NCBI GenBank assembly: GCA_937931765.1
Contig: CALHAO010000110.1
Span: 1-8,002, forward strand
Direction of reading: 5' to 3'
Source of the DNA: an uncultured Thiotrichaceae bacterium
Lineage (GTDB): Bacteria > Pseudomonadota > Gammaproteobacteria > Thiotrichales > Thiotrichaceae
DNA: 8,002 nucleotides
A model generated the notes under the pieces. That model did no database searches and was not told the DNA's origin. It saw only the letters and a program-made list of their open reading frames with translations. Below are positions 5,955 to 8,002 of this stretch, piece after piece (within the stretch, counting starts at the first letter, position 1; each line of letters starts with the position of its first letter). Both the position numbers and the translations under genes were made by a program.

Positions 5955-6890
5955 ATGGATGTACTCAATTTATCACTCCCCCTCTTCGGACTGGTCTTAC
6001 TGGGCTGGCTCGCCGCACGCTGGAAGAAAATACCTGAATCCGGTCTGGCATGGATGCAGTTCTATATTATCTATGTAGCACTACCGGCATTGTTTTTCCA
6101 GATCCTGCGCCAGACACCGGTAGAACAACTCACCAACTTCCGCTTCATACTCGGCACCACCGGCACTACCCTGGTCATCTTTGCACTGGCCTTCTTATTC
6201 GGACGGGTGCTACAAAAAAACAAAACAGCAGTCGCCACCATGCAAGGCGTAGCCGGTTCATACTCCAATATCGGTTACATGGGGCCAGCCCTGACACTAT
6301 CCGCACTAGGAGAAGCCGCCGTTGTCCCCACTGCACTCATCCTGTGTTTTGACAATGCCATGCTATTTACCATCGTGCCGATCCTGATGGCGATGGGCAT
6401 GGATAATAACAGCGAAGGCATCCTGAAAGTCTTATACAAACGCGTACTCCTGCATCCTTTTATTCTGGCCACCATAGCAGGTGTCAGCGCTGCCTACATG
6501 CAGCTGGAAATACCCCAGGCCATTGACCAAATCTTAACCAACCTGAAAAACTCAGCCGCCCCCAGCGCACTCTTCACTATGGGTGTAGTCATCGCTCACC
6601 AAAAAGCCACCATCAAGGGCATGGATGTCTGGGTGTTACTACTGATCAAAATGATCCTCCACCCACTACTGGTCTACTTCACCCTGCACTGGCTGGGCTT
6701 CAATGACCCGGTCTGGGTACAAACTGCTGTACTCATGGCGGCCCTGCCTCCCGCACTGAATGTATTCGTGCTAGCCCAACACTACGGCGTTTACGTACAG
6801 CGCTCATCATCCATAGTCCTGCTAGGCACACTCATAGCTGCAGTCAGCGTAACCATCCTGCTCTACCTAATAAAAAGCGGCTGGATTTAG
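5955..6890 (+). CDS. AEC-family (auxin efflux carrier-like) membrane transporter
   Basis: This 311-residue integral membrane protein matches the AEC/Mem_trans family of secondary carriers, which in bacteria move organic acids, amino acids or similar anions across the inner membrane. The two half-repeats are visible. N-terminal: LSLPLFGLVLLGWLA (6-20), VALPALFF (41-48) and the discontinuous-helix motif SYSNIGYMGPAL (102-113). C-terminal: SAAPSALFTMGVVIA (200-214), KMILHPLLVY (232-241) and AALPPALNVFVLAQHYG (262-278). About ten membrane segments fit the hydrophobic pattern, and the length is normal (300-320). The substrate cannot be told from sequence. The ATG at 5955 gives the expected N-terminus, with only a weak GGA ribosome site. 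It is divergent from gcvH and convergent with the DUF1989 gene, so it is probably monocistronic. Confidence 0.88.
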   Translation: MDVLNLSLPLFGLVLLGWLAARWKKIPESGLAWMQFYIIYVALPALFFQILRQTPVEQLTNFRFILGTTGTTLVIFALAFLFGRVLQKNKTAVATMQGVAGSYSNIGYMGPALTLSALGEAAVVPTALILCFDNAMLFTIVPILMAMGMDNNSEGILKVLYKRVLLHPFILATIAGVSAAYMQLEIPQAIDQILTNLKNSAAPSALFTMGVVIAHQKATIKGMDVWVLLLIKMILHPLLVYFTLHWLGFNDPVWVQTAVLMAALPPALNVFVLAQHYGVYVQRSSSIVLLGTLIAAVSVTILLYLIKSGWI

Positions 6891-6896
6891 AACGAT

Positions 6897-6983
6897 GCGC
6901 AAGCGAGTAAGCAAGCGCCACCGACCTACCAGAAAGTCTGCCGTGCATCATCTGCAAGGCAAGTATGTCTGAGCGCAGCGAGT
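6897..6983 (+). repeat. Short GC-rich direct repeats (GCGCA-AGCGAGT type)
   Basis: GCGCAAGCGAGT (6897-6908) recurs with one base missing as GCGCAGCGAGT (6973-6983), and GCAAGCG occurs twice 12 nt apart (6899-6905, 6911-6917). The second copy lies in the loop of the large inverted repeat at 6933-7018. The wording resembles the small dispersed palindromic elements found between genes in many proteobacteria, so the stretch may be a REP-like element. Confidence 0.4.
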
Positions 6984-7018
6984 TTACGCCGCCTGAAAGA
7001 TGATGTGCGGCAGGCTTT
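6933..7018. terminator. 21-bp inverted repeat, bidirectional terminator or REP-like element
   Basis: Positions 6933-6953 and 6998-7018 pair along all 21 bases (eighteen Watson-Crick pairs and three G-T wobbles), enclosing 44 nt. The left arm contains TCTGCCGTGCATCATCT and the right arm AGATGATGTGCGGCAGG. The right end overlaps the stop codon of the DUF1989 gene (7019-7017), and the element fills the gap between convergent genes. The stem is long and has AAA/TTT at its base, so it could stop transcription from both sides. The large loop with internal GC-rich repeats is unlike a simple terminator and suggests a small mobile palindromic unit. Confidence 0.55.
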
Positions 7019-7880
7019 AAGCCACCATTCCATGTCCACCACCATACCCACTCAATTCAGCAGCTTCCCATACATCCAACGAACCATCAAGAGGTTTATA
7101 AATCTCCACTAACAACGGATAACAAACCGTAACATCATCCGAATGGCTACTCCCGCAATCTCCACCCGGACAAGCCGACAACGCCCCTAGCAAATCAATC
7201 TCAGCAAAGAACTCAATAAAATCCCCCGGCCGTACCGGACTAGCCTTCATAAAATACTGATGCGTATCCAACGTAAAACCCGTACACATAAACACATTCA
7301 GCACGTCGTGCACATACTGCTCAACTTCATCAGTCGCCTTACCCTGATTACCCGCCAAAGCCCGCGTCAAATTAGAATGGCAGCAATAATGATAATCCAC
7401 ACCCTTCAACATGTGATTGGTATACGGATCACAGCGCGTACCAATCACATCATGCACACCCGCCCCGTCAGCATCCCAACCATACCACCCCAAGGTATCA
7501 TGCGTAATCGTCGCCATCGGACGCAAATTAGGTAAATTACTCCATAACCTATCTCCCGTAGTCACATGACTGGCATGCAACTGCCGGGTTTTGCCACTAA
7601 AAAACCGCTCATTCAGATCATGTGCATTCCACAAATTCAGATCACCCACCTGTGGCCCTTCCACACTAACGATTCGGAATACATGCCCGGCGGGCACAGT
7701 AAACGTAGCCGCATCACGTGGCCCCACCCGCACCTCATCCACCTTCACCATCCCGTCACGCACACGACTATAAAAAGACTCGTCATACGCTGGCAGCTGA
7801 TCAACCTGATAACAAACAAGTGGTGTCGCAGCACGCCTCTGCTCAGCATCAGCAGGCACTTCAATCTTCTGAATGCTCAT
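7017..7880 (-). CDS. DUF1989 / urea carboxylase-associated family protein
   Basis: The 287-residue protein has the DUF1989 (COG3665) fold pattern: VPAGHVFRIVSVEGPQVGD (62-80), LNLWNAHDLNERF (81-93), GWYGWDADGAGVHDVIGTRCD (in part, 131-151), LNVFMCTGF (194-202), RPGDFIEFFAEIDLLGALSAC (in part, 217-237) and ACPGGDCG (236-243). Conserved Cys (C150, C237, C242) and His residues are likely metal ligands. Characterised relatives work with urea carboxylase in guanidine breakdown as carboxyguanidine deiminase subunits (CgdA/CgdB), but those occur as pairs beside the carboxylase. Here a single copy follows an acyl-CoA ligase, so the substrate may differ. It starts 1 nt after the ligase stop, with GGGAG in the ligase's last codons as ribosome site, implying translational coupling. 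The stretch at 164-167 (HYCC) and the long middle insert are worth noting. Function uncertain. Confidence 0.82.
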   Translation of the reverse strand: MSIQKIEVPADAEQRRAATPLVCYQVDQLPAYDESFYSRVRDGMVKVDEVRVGPRDAATFTVPAGHVFRIVSVEGPQVGDLNLWNAHDLNERFFSGKTRQLHASHVTTGDRLWSNLPNLRPMATITHDTLGWYGWDADGAGVHDVIGTRCDPYTNHMLKGVDYHYCCHSNLTRALAGNQGKATDEVEQYVHDVLNVFMCTGFTLDTHQYFMKASPVRPGDFIEFFAEIDLLGALSACPGGDCGSSHSDDVTVCYPLLVEIYKPLDGSLDVWEAAELSGYGGGHGMVA

Positions 7881-7881
7881 A

Positions 7882-8002
7882 TCACTCGCTCCCTAATGCC
7901 TGCACACGATCACGTAATACAAACTTCTGAATCTTACCGGTCGATGTTTTAGGAATCTCCTCAAAAACAATCTTCTTCGGCACCTTAAAACCCGCCAGAG
8001 AA
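7882..8002 (-). CDS. C-terminal end of an AMP-forming acyl-CoA ligase (partial)
   Basis: Only the last 39 codons lie in the window; the frame enters from beyond 8002 and stops at TGA 7884-7882. The peptide contains GFKVPKKIVFEEIPKTSTGK followed by IQKFVLR. This is the A10 motif of the adenylate-forming superfamily, in which the Lys after Thr-Gly catalyses adenylation of the carboxylate before thioester formation with CoA. The FKVPK and KTSTGKIQKF wording fits fatty-acyl or short/medium-chain acyl-CoA synthetases (AlkK or DmdB-like) better than acetyl-CoA synthetase. The substrate cannot be assigned from this end. It is the upstream partner of the DUF1989 gene in an operon, with a 1-nt gap. 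Confidence 0.88.
   Translation of the reverse strand, partial: SLAGFKVPKKIVFEEIPKTSTGKIQKFVLRDRVQALGSE

Noticed and set aside
6933..7018. Integron attC-like recombination site
   Set aside because: The long imperfect stem suggested it, but there is no GTTRRRY core with a matching RYYYAAC, and the neighbours are ordinary chromosomal genes in convergent order.
1..8002. CRISPR array, tRNA, rRNA or riboswitch
   Set aside because: No regularly spaced direct repeats, no tRNA-like cloverleaf or CCA end, no rRNA sequence, and no recognisable glycine-riboswitch core before gcvH, whose leader is under 100 nt.

Overview
The window is ordinary bacterial chromosome with an accessory character: short, mostly single-gene units that alternate in strand, intergenic regions rich in inverted repeats, one toxin-antitoxin pair and a likely insertion-sequence scar. 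Base composition is close to balanced. The gene content (GcvH with a canonical lipoyl-lysine motif, a LuxR-type solo, a VapBC-like pair, a DUF1989 protein behind an acyl-CoA ligase, AEC and EamA carriers) fits a proteobacterium, most likely a gammaproteobacterium. That placement is inference; there is no rRNA or taxonomic marker gene.

Layout. Positions 1-1058 hold, on the minus strand, the 5' end of an exported protein (1-89) and an EamA/DMT-type membrane carrier (216-1058). Positions 1059-1240 hold a short plus-strand reading frame resembling the C-terminus of an IS66-family transposase, followed by a sequence like an IS66 terminus that runs into the 3' end of the next gene. Positions 1236-1914 are a minus-strand antitoxin/PIN-toxin operon with an 11-nt overlap. 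A nine-base word repeated three times lies between it and a plus-strand Gfo/Idh/MocA oxidoreductase (2071-3177). Positions 3229-4323 (minus) encode an exported ferritin-like diiron protein of a type I associate with myxobacterial lipoproteins. It diverges from a LuxR-type solo regulator (4601-5377, plus) that has an 11-bp spaced dyad just upstream. Then come an orphan gcvH (5453-5863, minus), a divergent AEC-family carrier (5955-6890, plus), a long inverted repeat, and a tightly coupled minus-strand pair: DUF1989 protein (7017-7880) preceded by the C-terminal end of an AMP-forming acyl-CoA ligase (7882-8002).

How the parts relate. Only two operons are clear from spacing: antitoxin-toxin, and acyl-CoA ligase-DUF1989. 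The three convergent gene junctions (3178-3228, 5378-5452, 6891-7016) each carry a strong hairpin, so most other genes look like independent transcription units. I see no complete multi-gene system of an undescribed kind. The best leads are the ligase-DUF1989 pair without urea-carboxylase genes in view, the exported ferritin-like protein facing a divergent LuxR solo, and the repeated word around the toxin-antitoxin promoter.
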